Positions 1 to 12,619 are shown, counted from the stretch's first letter. The stretch is DNA of 64,000 nucleotides from Azadirachta indica (GCA_022749755.1 CM040445.1:13723182-13787181); one strand, 5' to 3'. Numbers and translations: made by a program. Notes: generated from the sequence alone by a model not told the origin.

Positions 1-340
1 TCCAAAGGTCATCTCTAGCAATGGTCATTAGTCGTTCAGAGCTACTGATGTTTAATACTCGAAACTTTTGAAGCCCAGATTCTATGATAGTGTATTGATT
101 CTGCAGACAGTTGAGTCTGTAATCTTCTAGACCACAGAATAGGGGTCTACTGTTTCCCCAGAAAGGATATCCAGCATCCCGTAAGCTGTTGCCACAGGAA
201 TAGCGATAACTGCATGCCACATAATTCACGTTATCGTTGCAATAAGATACTGGGACGGCGATCAAGATGCAGAAGACGGCGATAATTGAGGGGAGAACCA
301 ATGGCGGGAAGAGATGATGGTTCATTTTGTGCAGGGCCAT
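1..340 (-). CDS. LRK10-like receptor kinase, N-terminal part (GUB_WAK ectodomain), cut by window edge
   Basis: The minus-strand reading starts at ATG 340-338 and stays open to the window edge (113 codons). Residues about 10-30 form a hydrophobic signal peptide (LFPPLVLPSIIAVFCILIAV). A cysteine-rich stretch follows with the GUB_WAK_bind hallmarks: ACSYRYSCGN, then AGYPFWG, a later RPLFCG, LNCL and the RDDLW motif. In the family this extracellular domain is thought to sense cell-wall galacturonan, and it is followed by a WAK-associated C domain, a membrane helix and a Ser/Thr kinase (LRK10L type). Those parts would lie left of the window, so a kinase is inferred, not seen. A short wall-associated protein without a kinase is the alternative. 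The domain call is firm and the subfamily is not. Confidence 0.8.
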   Translation of the reverse strand, partial: MALHKMNHHLFPPLVLPSIIAVFCILIAVPVSYCNDNVNYVACSYRYSCGNSLRDAGYPFWGNSRPLFCGLEDYRLNCLQNQYTIIESGLQKFRVLNISSSERLMTIARDDLW

Positions 341-3300
341 GAAAAGAGAAGACTACGTAAGATACGGGTCTCTTTTCTTGCATTGATTCAAAGAAGAAGA
401 CGAGAGTAGTCAGTTTTGGAAGAAGAAATTAAGCTGAGTCCATTAATTTTTCAGTGGGAGGGAAAGAGATGTTTCTTGACTTCAAGACTTTCTTAACATT
501 GCATGAGAAATAAAATGTCGCTTGGACTTTTGAGAAAATTTTTAAAAAAATTAAAAATAATAATAAGATCATATATTGACACCAATAACGTAGTTAGTTG
601 CAAAGGAAACTACATATGACAAGCTAGATCAATGATAGAAAATGGGATATATGATGGAAAGAAACTATGAATATTGAAAATTTGGTATAGGGTAATATAT
701 CAATGGGGTGTAATCTTCTGTTGGGAGACAAGATCACTCCTACATTAGTCCACCGGAAAGCAACAATGTACTTTTTGACGCTAAAGAAATGTTTGTTTTT
801 GCGGTGAATTCTAAATAAAATTATTTAAATATTTTTAGAAGTTATTTTTTTAAAATTTATATTTAAAATTTTGTTAAATTTATCTATGTAATTAAATTTA
901 AAAAAATTGACCTATATCTAAATAATCAAATGATTATAAATAAGATAATAACAATATTTCTCAATAATAGTCTTATTTATTAATTTATTTACTAATATTA
1001 GATTTTTTATATCTTATTTAACCCTTTTAATTCACCATCACTCTCTATTTTTAAGTACTTGAAATAATGTAATTAAATATTTATCTTTTCATTCAATTTT
1101 TCATGGATTTTCATATCATTTTAATAATTAATTTATAGTTTCTCTTTACTCACACGATTAATTTAAAAAAAATTCATATACCATAGAAAACAATTTATAT
1201 ATCAGACAAAAAAAATTATATTAATATAATTTATTAAAAATTATTCTTTGAAATAATATATATATGTCAAAATAATACGATGATTGTCTTAACATCAAAA
1301 TTTATGTAAAATATAAATACATGTAATACTTTGAAATAATATATATATGTCAGTTTTTAAATTTTTTATTTTTTAAAAATAAATAATTTTATATTGTTTA
1401 TATCCAGATATCAATAAAATTTACATTTTAATCACGTTTTGATATCCAAGTTCCTTTGATGGTATTTAGTTAATGGATGAGAGCAATTTTAAAGCTTTGT
1501 GGCAATAGTAAAAAATAAAAAATAATAATAATAAAACTGAAGTTTAGTGGCATAATTTGAGGAATTTATTGACGGCAAAATTATTGTACCAATCATGATA
1601 TCTCAGTCACAACTCTTGTACAGTTTCGCTCCATATCTTGCATTCTCTTCATTATTGTGTCTTTAGACTTTAAACAATATACAATTACGTTGTCAAACAT
1701 AAAACTACCTCAAAAAAGGGTATTGAACTTTTATACCCATTATATTATTGGGTCAATAAATCAATTGAAGCACATCTCTTCAATGGTTTTTGAGAAACAC
1801 ACTAATTTCAACTTCCAATTGAAAGCATAATAGTGCAACATGATGCCCCTTCTTCATACTCCTACGTAGTCTTAGAGCCCTCATCACCAACGCACTCCAC
1901 CAGCCAGCATGACCAAAATTTTGGGGTGTAACAGCAGGCATACATGCATACTATAACCTGTTTCATGAAAATATACCAAAAATCAGCAATATGCTAATCC
2001 ACTTCAACCGAAAACAGCAAAGTCAACCATGGACCAAAACTAATTTCTTAGAGATTTCACAGAAAAATACCTTCCTATATGCTCAACAAAAAACATCAAG
2101 ATGTCTATTAAAAGCTCTGTTGAGCTTGAGTGATGCGGAGCCAATTACTTGGCACCACAAAGGAATCTTTTGGCAAGTTGACATAAATAACAAATCATGT
2201 CACAAAACTATAACCTTCTATGATTAATCCCATGAAAATTTTGATAACTGACATCCACAATTATTAAGTTTAGTTCACTTTTTATTTTCATTAATTTGTT
2301 GTTTACAACTGTTACATACCATGCCTCCTCTACATGTCTGTAATATTAATAATATTGGTAAGCTTTCATGCACTCACAGATATTTACACACCATGCCTTT
2401 TCCAGCTTGTCCACAAAACATGTTGTGGCTATGAGCAGAGATAAAAAGTGAAGGCATACTACGTCACAGTGACTTCACAAGTCACAACTGAACTGATGAA
2501 AATTACTCAGTTGGGCACCATATTATAAATATCAAGTGCACTGGCCTGCCTCAAAGATGAATAGCATAAGTAGACTAGTGCCTTGCCATAATTTAAACCT
2601 GCCTCCATGAGAAGATTATGAACTTCTTCTTTAACCACTGCTATGGTGGATCACGTGGAATCCGTCCATACACATTTATGTAGACTTTTAAACATGTTAT
2701 ATTCTCCTCCAGCAGCCAATTTACACATCATGCATTGAAACAGGTGAGGTTCCATCCGCCTGCTTTTATATTTCTCCAAATATCCAAAAGCAACTATGCA
2801 TAGACAGAGCAACAAGTAGAAGCAGCAGAAGCATTGTTTTTCAGTTAATAAAATAGAAAAGGTCTTGTATAGCATAAAATCTAAATGAAGTTAACAAAAT
2901 GATTCACATTTATTCGTCTAGTTTCTGAGTCATGCTTGTTTCTGCTAAGAGGCGAATGTAAGATGGACATTAGTGCACAAATGCAAATGGCATTAGTTTA
3001 GCGTGCATCATTTCCAATCTTTCTTTCCTCATAATCAATTGTAAACAAGCACAAAGGATACATTTTGGTATTTTCATCTAACTATACTAGCTATGTTAAT
3101 CCTAGATATACTAAAGTCACAATCCATATCATAATCTCACAAAAGCCAGACATTTAGATTATATATTGTCTTTTATCACTTCTGACATAAGATTTTTTCC
3201 CCTCAATTGGCCCTGAGTCCTCTTTCACAATCCGAACAAATACAACTCAACCTTCTGATGTGACCATCCCCAGAAAATATCTTATAATAGTTGCAAACCT

Positions 3301-3600
3301 TTGAAGTCCATGTTGCATAGAAATCAAATTTAAATGATAGCCGTTATTCATGCAAGTGGCATACTGCATGCATCTTTATGCTAAAATCCAAGTCAGATTA
3401 CAATGTTGTTCAAACACAATTAAAGATTTAGATCTAGAGTTTACTTGAAAACGTATAATTCAATTCTGAACCAATAAAGAACCTACATATTACTGCAGAA
3501 TTTTGAATGAAACGATCTTAATCATTCCCTTAATTGAGGGCCAAACTTTAGTAACGCATCAACTGTTGATGTGAATGCCATTCAATTAATATACAAATTT
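341..3600. other. Spacer, AT-rich, no supported gene
   Basis: This stretch holds the 5' flank of the LRK10-like gene and then AT-rich sequence. The part at about 785-1440 resembles another AT-rich stretch at about 22815-23110 (both carry a TGTCA-TTTTTAAATTTTT block followed by AAAATAAATAATTT), suggesting two decayed copies of one short element. Short open readings at 1991-2227 and 2651-2875 match no family I know and have no convincing splice or codon pattern, so I do not call them genes. Confidence 0.5.
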
Positions 3601-5040
3601 AGACAATTTTTTTTCAAACACAATTTTCAGATTTGATGACAGATCCTTGGCATTCCAGCACTCTGCAAAGAGGAGGAATCACAAAGTCTAGCTTAAATAT
3701 TTTGCTCAACAAAAGAAACATCGAATTTTTCATTCACCCACAAGAGAAAGCCTACTCTTTACCAGTACATAATAAAAGGGTGCTGTTTCAGCATCCATCT
3801 AGTGCTATGGAGTATTTACTAGGTACTCCTATGCAGCAGAGGGCATGACTAGTGACTATGTAATCTAAACTAAGTGACTTTGATTGTAATCTGAACTAAA
3901 GAGACACTTCTCTTGGAAATTTGGCTTCCAAGTCTTGTCCCATGCGTTGAAAGAAGTGGGCTGATGGAAATAAATGGTGTTGTAAGTGAGGCCCAAATCA
4001 CAATCCAGAAAGACCCAAATACATATTTGAACCAAATCCAATACTTCAACCCAGCAATCAAAAAAAAAAAAAAAAAAAACCAAAGAAACCTGTACCTGGT
4101 AGCTGCAAAAACAGCTACTGTTGTGATCAAATGCACAACAAAAGCAAGGACAGCTGGTGGATTTTCAATGGTGAAGACTGCACAATGTACCATAAAGGAC
4201 AGAATGCATCTTGTACATTAGGGTTTTTGTAGCTAACAAACATTACATATAAAAAGGCTAATTGTAAAATGTATTATATATATATATGCTGCAGCAGTAC
4301 GAAAGACACAGAATTCTGTGCAACACTTTTATCTCTATGATCACCATCAATACAAAATCGTTGTGAATAATATACTCCTTTACTATTTTCTAATTACTGA
4401 AGATATAAGTTCACAATGCAACATGGCCACAAAGAAAACTTCATATATTTTGCAATATTATATTTGCTTGTATACCAAAAATTGAATAAAGTAAACCCAA
4501 GCAACTTTAGTTACATAATACAAGAATACGTAAGTCTGTTCCAGTAACACTATTCAAAGCAGCCAGCACAGCAATCAAAAACTATGAAATTAGCAAGTAA
4601 TCCGAATTCATCCAGGAAAAAGTATGTGGAATTTCATTTTCATGGGGCAGTAATCAAACATCCCAATTACAATGTAGCTTCATCGTCACCGCTCTGGGAA
4701 GTATGAAGCTTAAGAACTCTACCTCTGCACTGATAGTAGCTATGAAAATGATTTGATCCAGCGCCATCTTTTATAAGTAATAACGACTAAGAAACCATTT
4801 TTGTATGAATCAGTAGTCAAAAATTCAAAAACCAAGCAACCCAAGTATGCAACCGTGTATATTGAAAAGAAAATTGATAAATTAAGAAATAAAATTACTT
4901 GTTGCCACCTCTCCTCTGGCGCATTTGCGGAACTTCATGTGCTTTTGTCTCAGCAGACACCGTGCTTGGCTCTCCTCAGATATGCTTTTTCTGGTCTTCA
5001 CTAGCTTCTTCATCCTTTCCCTCTAAACGTCATGTCGTTT
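3600..5040 (-). other. Possible small minus-strand gene, three exon-like segments, reading uncertain
   Basis: Three segments look exon-like on the minus strand. Segment 1 (about 5025-4889) follows a less AT-rich, promoter-like stretch and ends at AA|GTAATT. Segment 2 (about 4742-4681) follows a TGCAG acceptor and ends at ATT|GTAATT. Segment 3 (about 4178-4098) follows TTGTGCAG, ends at AG|GTACAGG and encodes a hydrophobic stretch (ENPPAVLAFVVHLITTVAVF). A last piece near 3665 follows TTTGCAG. Segment 1 has two competing frames. One starts MKKLVKTRKS and can be joined through all four pieces to a stop. The other is rich in Glu, Lys and Ser, looks more gene-like, but has an in-frame TGA. I do not recognise the protein. 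It may be a small membrane protein, a pseudogene or a chance pattern. Confidence 0.25.
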
Positions 5041-6240
5041 TCGGCTTTTGGGAAGACAAAATCGTAATTGCAAGCAGCTCGTTTCGTTTGATTGGGTTGG
5101 CTTTGGCTTGTCTCCACTATGTTTGGTTAAAATCATACAGTTGCTTCGGTTAATGGCTTCTGATTTTGCCACGTCACCACAACATAGTAATAGCTCTTTG
5201 ATTCTAGTCGCTGTCTCTTCCTTTCAAGTTCTAACGTTTTCCGTTGACTTCCGATTTGCTCAAGCAGAAAAGGCTTATTTAACAAAATTAAGAAAATTGA
5301 AAAATAAACTTTTACTCAATTCGATGAATTATAATGGTTATTCTATGAACTTATAATTTAATTCATGATCATAAAATACATATTAAATGTCTTTATCATC
5401 ATTAAAAAAAAAAAAGAAAAGATTGTCAATATTATTAAATTTTTTAGTATCAACCTTAAATTTTTAAAACCGAAATAAATTAATAGAAATTCGAGTTATT
5501 TATTTAATTAATTCAACAATTTTAACATATTAACATTATAGAATAAATTACAAGAATTTATGCTAACCTAAACGAGCATATATATAATTTCAAAAACTTG
5601 GTAAATTTCATTTTCTTTCAGTTTTATAAATATTTAATGAAGTTATAAAACATTGTTTAATACTAACATTACCAAGACTTTTATATACGATAACTGACGA
5701 AATTTGATTTTCTCTAATAATTTTTTAAATTTTTAATGTAATCAGTAAGTACCTTAACATGAAAATAAAGCTTTAGAGTGAGAATCAATTTTAACGAAAT
5801 TTCTATTATTAGAATTCAACTTCTTATTAGTCAATGTGTGAAATTAATTTATCTAACATTTTATTAAATATATAACATAGTTAATGGACCACTAAGATCT
5901 TTATATATATATATATATATAGTAAGTAAATAAGATTTACTGCTAACCAAAAACATGTAGTAACATTAGCATTGGCCATTGCGGAACAGTATATAAGTTA
6001 TATCAAGTAACTAGTCATCTCACCCTTTTTATTAATTTTGATAAAAATCAACAAATAAACATGTGATTAATATTATTAATCCACGATTAGATTTCAATCG
6101 AGTTTAATTGTAAGTAGTTGTCAATAAACTCTTAATTTTAATATAAAGTTAAATATTAAACAGAAATCCTAACATTTAATGTTAGATTTCTATTTACCTC
6201 CTTCTGCTTCGCGAGACAGGTCTAGCAATGGTTCAGTGCT
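5041..6240. other. Spacer with (TA)n tract
   Basis: The first part (to about 5250) is less AT-rich and would be the promoter of the candidate gene on its left. On the minus strand it carries an ACGTGGC-type G-box core near 5170. The rest is AT-rich with a (TA)n run at about 5902-5921. No coding signal was seen. Confidence 0.4.
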
Positions 6241-6293
6241 TTTTTAATCTTTGGATAGTAGTTTCATGCTTTGTGTTATACTCCATATAAAAA

Positions 6294-6986
6294 GTGAGAA
6301 ATCGCCTACGTTTTGATAACATAACTCCCTCCTTAAGACATCTACAAATAGAGATCTATGCCCATATTCGATATCTTACCAAAATTTGTCCTGGATTTGT
6401 ACACTTCGGCATGGATAGAATGATTCTCTCGAAGTTGGGAATCCTTTGGCAGCTTGGTAAAGCCCGAAAAGCTCTAATCCTCACTTGGCGTCCTCCACTT
6501 GAAGGCTGGATTAAAGTCAACACAAACGATCTTGCAAACGGCAACCCAAGATCATCTGCCTGTGGTGGCGTATTTCAAAATAATCATGGTCAGCTTCTGG
6601 GTGGGTTTGGACATGCACTTGGCCACCAAACCGCTTTGTATGTTGAGATTATGGCAGTCATAGTGGCTGTAAAACTTACTTATGATCGGGGGTGGTTTAA
6701 TATATGGTTAGAGAGTAGTTCCCTACTGGTTATTCAACTCTAGCTGAACGATTCTCTCAGCCCTCCTTGGCTCCTGCAGAATCGATGGTTGAACTGTAAG
6801 ATTCTGATTTCAAAATTATCCTTCAGATGTTCTCACACTTTTCGAGAAACCAACACTTTCGCAGATGCATTAGCGAACTTGGGACTTCAATGCCATGCGC
6901 TACAGTGGTGGTCTTCTCCCCCATCTCAGATTCACAAACTCTTGTCCCACAGTGCGAATGGCTTCCCATACTATCATTTTTCATAA
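6294..6986 (+). mobile_element. LINE (non-LTR retrotransposon) 3' fragment with decayed RNase H domain
   Basis: The plus-strand reading from 6294 shows the RNase H domain (RVT_3 type) found at the C-terminus of many plant LINE proteins: WRPPLEGWIKVNTND, then GGVFQNNHGQLLGGF, EIMAVIVAV, IWLESSSLLV, and after one in-frame TAG (6741-6743) the same frame continues to RETNTFADALANLG and a stop at 6984-6986. Active copies have NTDG, an AE..A motif, TDS and a late ADAL. Here the first Asp is shifted or lost and the TDS Asp has become Ser, so two catalytic positions are gone. With the internal stop, this is a dead fragment. The 3' side (7020-7110) resembles a LINE tail (TTAATGAATCTGCCTTTC) and ends A-rich. 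Reverse transcriptase is absent, so the insertion was 5'-truncated. Confidence 0.85.
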
Positions 6987-7614
6987 TCTTTTTCTTTGTT
7001 TGGTCACCATTGATGTAATTGTTTAGCAAGGATATTACATCCTAGTTTATTTTATTACCTCCTTTGCTTATATTAATGAATCTGCCTTTCAAAAACTTAT
7101 TTATAAATTAAAAAAAAACAAAGGATAAAGTATTAATCAGCTTGTTAAATACCTTTTTGGGAGTTAAATATTTGAATGGCTTATGAATGTTGTATTGAGT
7201 AAAATCTCAATAAATATATGACTTGGAATTAATGTGAATCAATTTTGGAAGAAGAAATACTTGCAATTTTGTTTGCTTTGCCTTCCATCATAAACTTATA
7301 AATCCCCAATATATATGGATAATTAGGAATTACATTTCTGTGCTTATTTTACATGAAAACAACTGCAAAAAGGCCGGAAAAAGGGGGACCAACAAAAAAA
7401 GGAGCAAGCAATTGAGGGGAAGATTTGCATTAAAGCAAATCACACGTATGATCCTCCCCACCAAGTAATGCCAAAAACACTTTAAGCCTAGGTTTTGTTT
7501 CTAGCTAACTGGATTATTACATTAGTACTTTTATTGCTTTTCTACATATATATTAATATGTACAAGCAGGTTTATATCACAGATGAAGTGTCTTCGATCA
7601 GGACCATTAATTAA

Positions 7615-10600
7615 TTAATTCCCATTGAGGAATGATCTTGTGGGTGTTAAATCACCATCCGAGGATGATTCAGAGATACTGTACCCAATTCCAGGTTCAA
7701 CACTTGTGTTTATGTATGCAGGCTGAACTTGCCAATTGTTGCCTCCAAAATTTGTATTTGGAATTGTATTTGTATTATTATTGTTGTTGTTGCTGCTGCT
7801 GCTTGCAAGGAATCCCACGTCCACAGATTTATCAACTGTGTACCCATTTTGTTGAAATGGTCTCACCACCATCTGATTATTGTTAAGATTAGGATATTGA
7901 TCCACCATATCACCTGTATTAATTCATAAAGTATTAAAAAAAAATTGTAATTAAGCTGTCCAGATAATTAATTAACTAAATGTGCATATTATATATACCT
8001 TGAGTGAGTAAGGGAGTCTCGTTCGTAACTCCTTCCATCACTTCTAGTGAATACCAATTTGCATATGCTTGTCTCACCAAATTCTCTATGTAAGCCTGAA
8101 AACTCAAAGAAAGATATGCATTAGTAAACTATTTTTCCTTTAACCATCACCATCAAACAACATTAATTAATTCATTTCGGAAATTCATACCCTATTGATG
8201 CTATTAAGCTCCGTAGAAAGGTAAGTGTGGCCATCAATATTAGCCCTCACAACTTGGCAAATTGGGTTTAAGAGGACGATAAAATTGTGCCCACGGAACA
8301 CGTAAAGCTTGTTCCCCATAACACATTTTCTTGCATGATTAATCGTCACCTCCCACATTTTCTCGGACATTCCAGCGCCTAAAATCTGAAGAAAATTACA
8401 GCAACATAAGGAGTTTTAGAAAATCCTGGATCAAGACAATTTAAATGGTAATTACATTGGATTCGTTGTAGGAAATTATTTATGTTACCCTTCTCAGCTT
8501 TTGGGGATCGACAACGGACAACTTCAAGAAGTCTTGTACTGTTCTAACGCCTGAATCCCACAGCTTCTTGTGAAAAGCTCCATCTTTGCCAATCTTCTCA
8601 AGGCGCCATACTTCATCTTTCAGAAATGGTGGATGATGTTTCTTATACACTTCATAACAAAAACAAAATGGGATTTCATTATTTAAGCATTTTATTCTCA
8701 ATTGACTCATTCAAATAATTAATTTTAATTAAAGACAAGTCTATCAAGGACTTCAGATAATTGCTTTTAAAAAACAAAACCTAAAGATGATGATTGTATG
8801 TTCTTTTCATTATTCAAGGTGATATACATAATATTTTGTAAACAAAAAACCAAAATTATTAAACCATTGACCAAAAGACTAGAGAAAAGTCGATGAATTA
8901 AAAACTATACTTGGTTACTTCACAAGGTCAGGATCAGCATATGGGGGCTGAACTAGTGGCTCCAAGATTGCATCATTGGACCCATGAGCTTGGCACACTT
9001 TGTAAGAAACTAACAAATAATAAAGTAATGGAAGCAACACTTTAGCTGTTTTGTTGACTTGAATTGACTTGAACTAATGGTTTGAAAGTTTGAAAGGGAA
9101 ATTACAATAAGTTAAAATGACGTGGGAGCCATGTTCTAATGTTCATATTGGTTCCAATTATCTGTATCTACAAACTAAAGTGTAAACAATTCTATCAAAT
9201 TGATTATGTGACACTTCTATACATGATCACCACATATCAAAAGCCATGTAGTTTGATCCAAGAATTGTTGGGTTGCCATGAAACTCTCTGATTAATTACT
9301 TTCTATCTACCTAGTTTGATTATTGATATGCAAAACTTTGAAACCTTTTACAAATTACAATAATTTAACAACAAATTAAAGAATATGCACGTTTGAATAT
9401 ATTGAGAACATTTGATTTGTAATTCCAACTCAAATTTGTAACTTTTGATAACAGATACAAAAATTAAAAGACTAATTTAAGAAAACTTGTAATTGTAGTA
9501 TTGAAAAAAAAAAACTTGTAAAAGTCATAACAAAAGCTTTAAATTTTGAAAAACTTTCATTATTTTATGTAAGACGCAATCGAACAAGGTGATGTACTCT
9601 GATAATAAATTCTTTCAAAAATTAATTAAATTCATATCAAAAACAAAATTTTAATTCAGTATTAAAACGATATCCCTAAGCTTAAAACTGTAATAAATGA
9701 GAAAACAAGCAACAAGCCCTTCATATCAACAGATTCACGTTTTGGCTTATTCTGAAAAATAAGCTAAATAAAAGAGTGGGCGGGCGCAGGTCTGGTTTGA
9801 CTGAAGACTTAGATTTGCTTAGCAATCTATGATTGAAGGGAAGATATTTAATGATGAGCTGTTATCACCAACCCCATTAAACTAAAATGGAACAAGCTTT
9901 TAAGAACACAAATTGATAATATAAAATTGCAGAGATCAGAAGGTCAAAACTCAAGTACACAGAAATACATGGTAGGAATTAAATACGCCTGCAGTTCATT
10001 AGACTAATACACATCATTAAAGTAATTCAGCAGACTCTAGCACTAACATTAAAATAAAATGCTGCAAGAGTGGTAAATTGGAAACAAAATATTGCAGATT
10101 ATTTTCAAATTGTTGTTGTTATTGTTGTGTGTGTGTGTTAGTTTAATATGAAAGCGTGTAAAATTTATAGATATACTTACATTCTCCACGATGATCTTTG
10201 ACAATAAAAGCTTCAGTAATTGCTTCGCATATTCTGGGGCCCTCGTAATTCCCCGGCGCCACTTTTGCAGCAATTCTGAACTTGCGGCTCCGAATCCAGC
10301 TTGAATTATCTGTAAACTCGATATCTCCTATGGGTGCAACGCCGTCTCTCATGGTGATGTTTACATCACCGGTGAGCAACGGTCGCTTTCCGGTTCTCTC
10401 CTTCACGACGCTGCTATCAAACTCTTCTTTACTCCAAGTCTCACGATCTCCCGGAGGAAAGTCTCCGTCCAACACAACTATGTCTATTTTGATTGGCTGG
10501 GGGAGATTGGTGATACGGCCACCTGATCTGGTGTCTACGAGAAGGATTTGAAGTGGGTTGCTTTGGATGTCTGTGATTTTGGTTCCGGTAAAGATTGGAA

Positions 10601-11031
10601 GGAAAAGTTCTTTATTGAAAATAAGTTTCAGGCTTGATGGTTCTAGGGCTTGGATGCGCAAGGAAGGAGACCTTGTTAATGAACGGATATTATTATACCT
10701 TGTTACACCTTGCTCTACTTCTTCCTTCACCTGATAAAGCACGAGAATTACCCAAATAAATAATCAAAGTATAGATCAACTATATAATTTTTCTTTATTA
10801 ATTATGTATTATTTTGATTAGGGTTCATATTTATATATAGTAAACCACATATGCAAGCATTTACTTAACAAAGATGGATTATATCATCAATTCTTAATAA
10901 AAATACCTGTTAAGAATCTAAAATAATTCAGTTGACCATTTTATGCTTGTGTACAAATATCAATTATATAATATCCATGAATACTAGTATTGATGATCTA
11001 CACACAAAATAATAATCAAGCTCGACATATA

Positions 11032-11065
<34 letters not shown>

Positions 11066-11407
11066 ACTCGTCGAAGCATTGGTTCCAAAGCAGAGCATAA
11101 GGAGTTCGCCATCACCACTTCTCTGATTACACTATTAAGAGAAAGAGAGAATCATGGCAACAATCAGAAAAAAGCATATATGATTCGAACAAGCTAAGTG
11201 ATGAACAATCATAACGAAGTCTCAAATATAGAAAGTAGATCGAAAAAGAACAAGGAAAAAGGCTGGTAACAGAAGAAAAATAACATGGGAATATGCATAA
11301 AATTTGATCACATACGAAACTAAGTTAGGACTGGTTCTGGTTCTTCTCTCGGGAGGTTGATCATCCGGGTCGGAGCCGGATTCGTTAGACAACCTTTTAC
11401 CCGCCAT
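7615..11407 (-). CDS. CBP60: CALMODULIN-BINDING PROTEIN 60 family transcription factor
   Basis: Seven exons on the minus strand join in frame to 486 residues: 11407-11316, 11131-11065, 10730-10181, 8649-8489, 8385-8191, 8095-7999 and 7913-7615, all with GT-AG introns. The protein starts [10 protein letters not shown], continues through an [15 protein letters not shown] segment and carries the CBP60 core ([55 protein letters not shown]). CBP60 proteins bind DNA, and in Arabidopsis CBP60g and SARD1 drive salicylic-acid synthesis genes in immunity. The C-terminus is Asn/Ser-rich and stops at TRSFLNGN, without the Trp- and Lys-rich calmodulin-binding helix that ends longer members. It may therefore be calmodulin-independent, as SARD1 is; this is inference. 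Exact orthology is not settled. The 1.5-kb third intron holds nothing notable. Confidence 0.9.
11034..11063. repeat. (TA)n microsatellite at a CBP60 splice donor
   Basis: A pure TA/AT run of about 30 bases lies directly inside CBP60 intron 2. On the minus strand the exon end GTG is followed by GTATATAT, so the repeat includes the 5' splice site itself. Confidence 0.9.
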
Positions 11408-11652
11408 TATTGTAGCTTTAACTGAAGAATCAGACCAAGATTTGCAGCAGTTAAGGTAAGAGAAATAGTGGGAGGTGAGGGTTGTTGTTAGGGTTAGGGA
11501 AGGCCATGGGGTTTAGCTTAAACACTCATTATAAAGAGGAGCAAAGATTGAACCTTATTATAAAATAATATAAAATGAAGCTTCGAGGAATGATAATAGG
11601 AAGCAACTCGGCAATTGAACCCGTAATGACCTATGCCTATGATGTATCGACT

Positions 11653-11681
11653 TTGACGTCAACACTCCCCTCAAAGTCAAC
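11653..11681 (-). promoter_or_regulatory. W-box / TGA-type element cluster upstream of CBP60
   Basis: TTGACGTCAA (11653-11662) is a 10-base palindrome that contains a TGACGTCA bZIP/TGA site and a TTGAC W-box core on both strands. GTTGACTTT on the minus strand (11681-11673) adds a second W-box. They lie about 250-275 bases upstream of the CBP60 start codon. WRKY and TGA factors are known regulators of defence genes of this class; binding here is inferred. Confidence 0.5.
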
Positions 11682-12545
11682 AAGATGATCATCTCCCTTT
11701 TATCTCTCAAATCAGACGGCTCATTTTTGTTCTAAAAAAAGTGTTCATGGAAAGATCATGCTATATCATCAGTGTACTCATTTAAAAAAAATTGTTATTA
11801 TTATTATATGATATGGTATTAATTTCTATTTTAATATTTACATGTATAAGATATAAGGAGGTTAATTGCTATAAGAGGAGAAAGGTTGCGCGGAGATGCC
11901 GCCGCGTGAAAATTGGTCAAATGAGACAATTCTGGGAAGGATCGTGTTGAGCCTAAAAATTAAGGCTAGGCGATGGGCCCAATAGAGAAAGCGCTCTGTG
12001 GTATTTGCAAATATTCATAGACATGGAATGACGTGTCACATGTGTGTTCGATAATTTGATTGATGCAAACAAATTGAGGCTTTTCCAACGCTAAGCAAAA
12101 TGAAAAGGTAATAGTTTTAAATTTCTGTATTTTCCATTTATATATATATATATATAAGTTTGGAAAGGAATTAATGTCATTTTCTAATCTGACCATAATT
12201 TATTTAGGGATCAGATCAAGGGTATGATTGTAATCATCACAAATTGAATATAGCTCAAACTTCAATAAAGACTAAAGAGGTATCAATCAAGAAATTAATA
12301 CCATTTTTTTGGGCCTACGTTTCTTTATGACAGGGAATTTTCATCCATCTCAATTTCTTCTAAATATAATGCCTTAAAAATTTATATTTGAAATATTTTA
12401 GATCGTAAAATATCTAATATAATGAAAATTTTGTTATCTTATCTGTGAAAAAAAAGAGTTGAAGGGATTTCTTTAGAACTTTGTATATTTTGTGCAATGC
12501 TTTTTCTCCTTCGGTTGTCAAATGTTTGTATATTTAAAAATAATT

Positions 12546-12619
12546 AAAAGAAGAAGAAGATAAAGAGAGAGAGAGAGAGAGACAGAGAGAGAGGAAGAAG
12601 GGAGAGAGAAAAAAGAAAA
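12546..12619 (+). repeat. Polypurine GA-rich tract
   Basis: About 74 bases of almost only G and A on the plus strand, with an (AG)n core near 12566-12592. Such tracts bind BPC/GAGA-type factors in plants. Here it lies about 1.1 kb upstream of the CBP60 start codon. Confidence 0.8.

Noticed and set aside
785..1440. hAT-type MITE, with a relative at about 22815-23165
   Set aside because: The two stretches share blocks, but I could not fix ends, inverted repeats or target duplications in such AT-rich sequence.
3865..4221. Overlapping open readings of about 70-107 codons on both strands
   Set aside because: They span a run of about 20 A/T bases that encodes Lys or Phe repeats. Only the short hydrophobic segment at 4098-4178 looks exon-like.
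10282..10551. Plus-strand open reading inside CBP60 exon 3
   Set aside because: It is the antisense shadow of a conserved coding exon.
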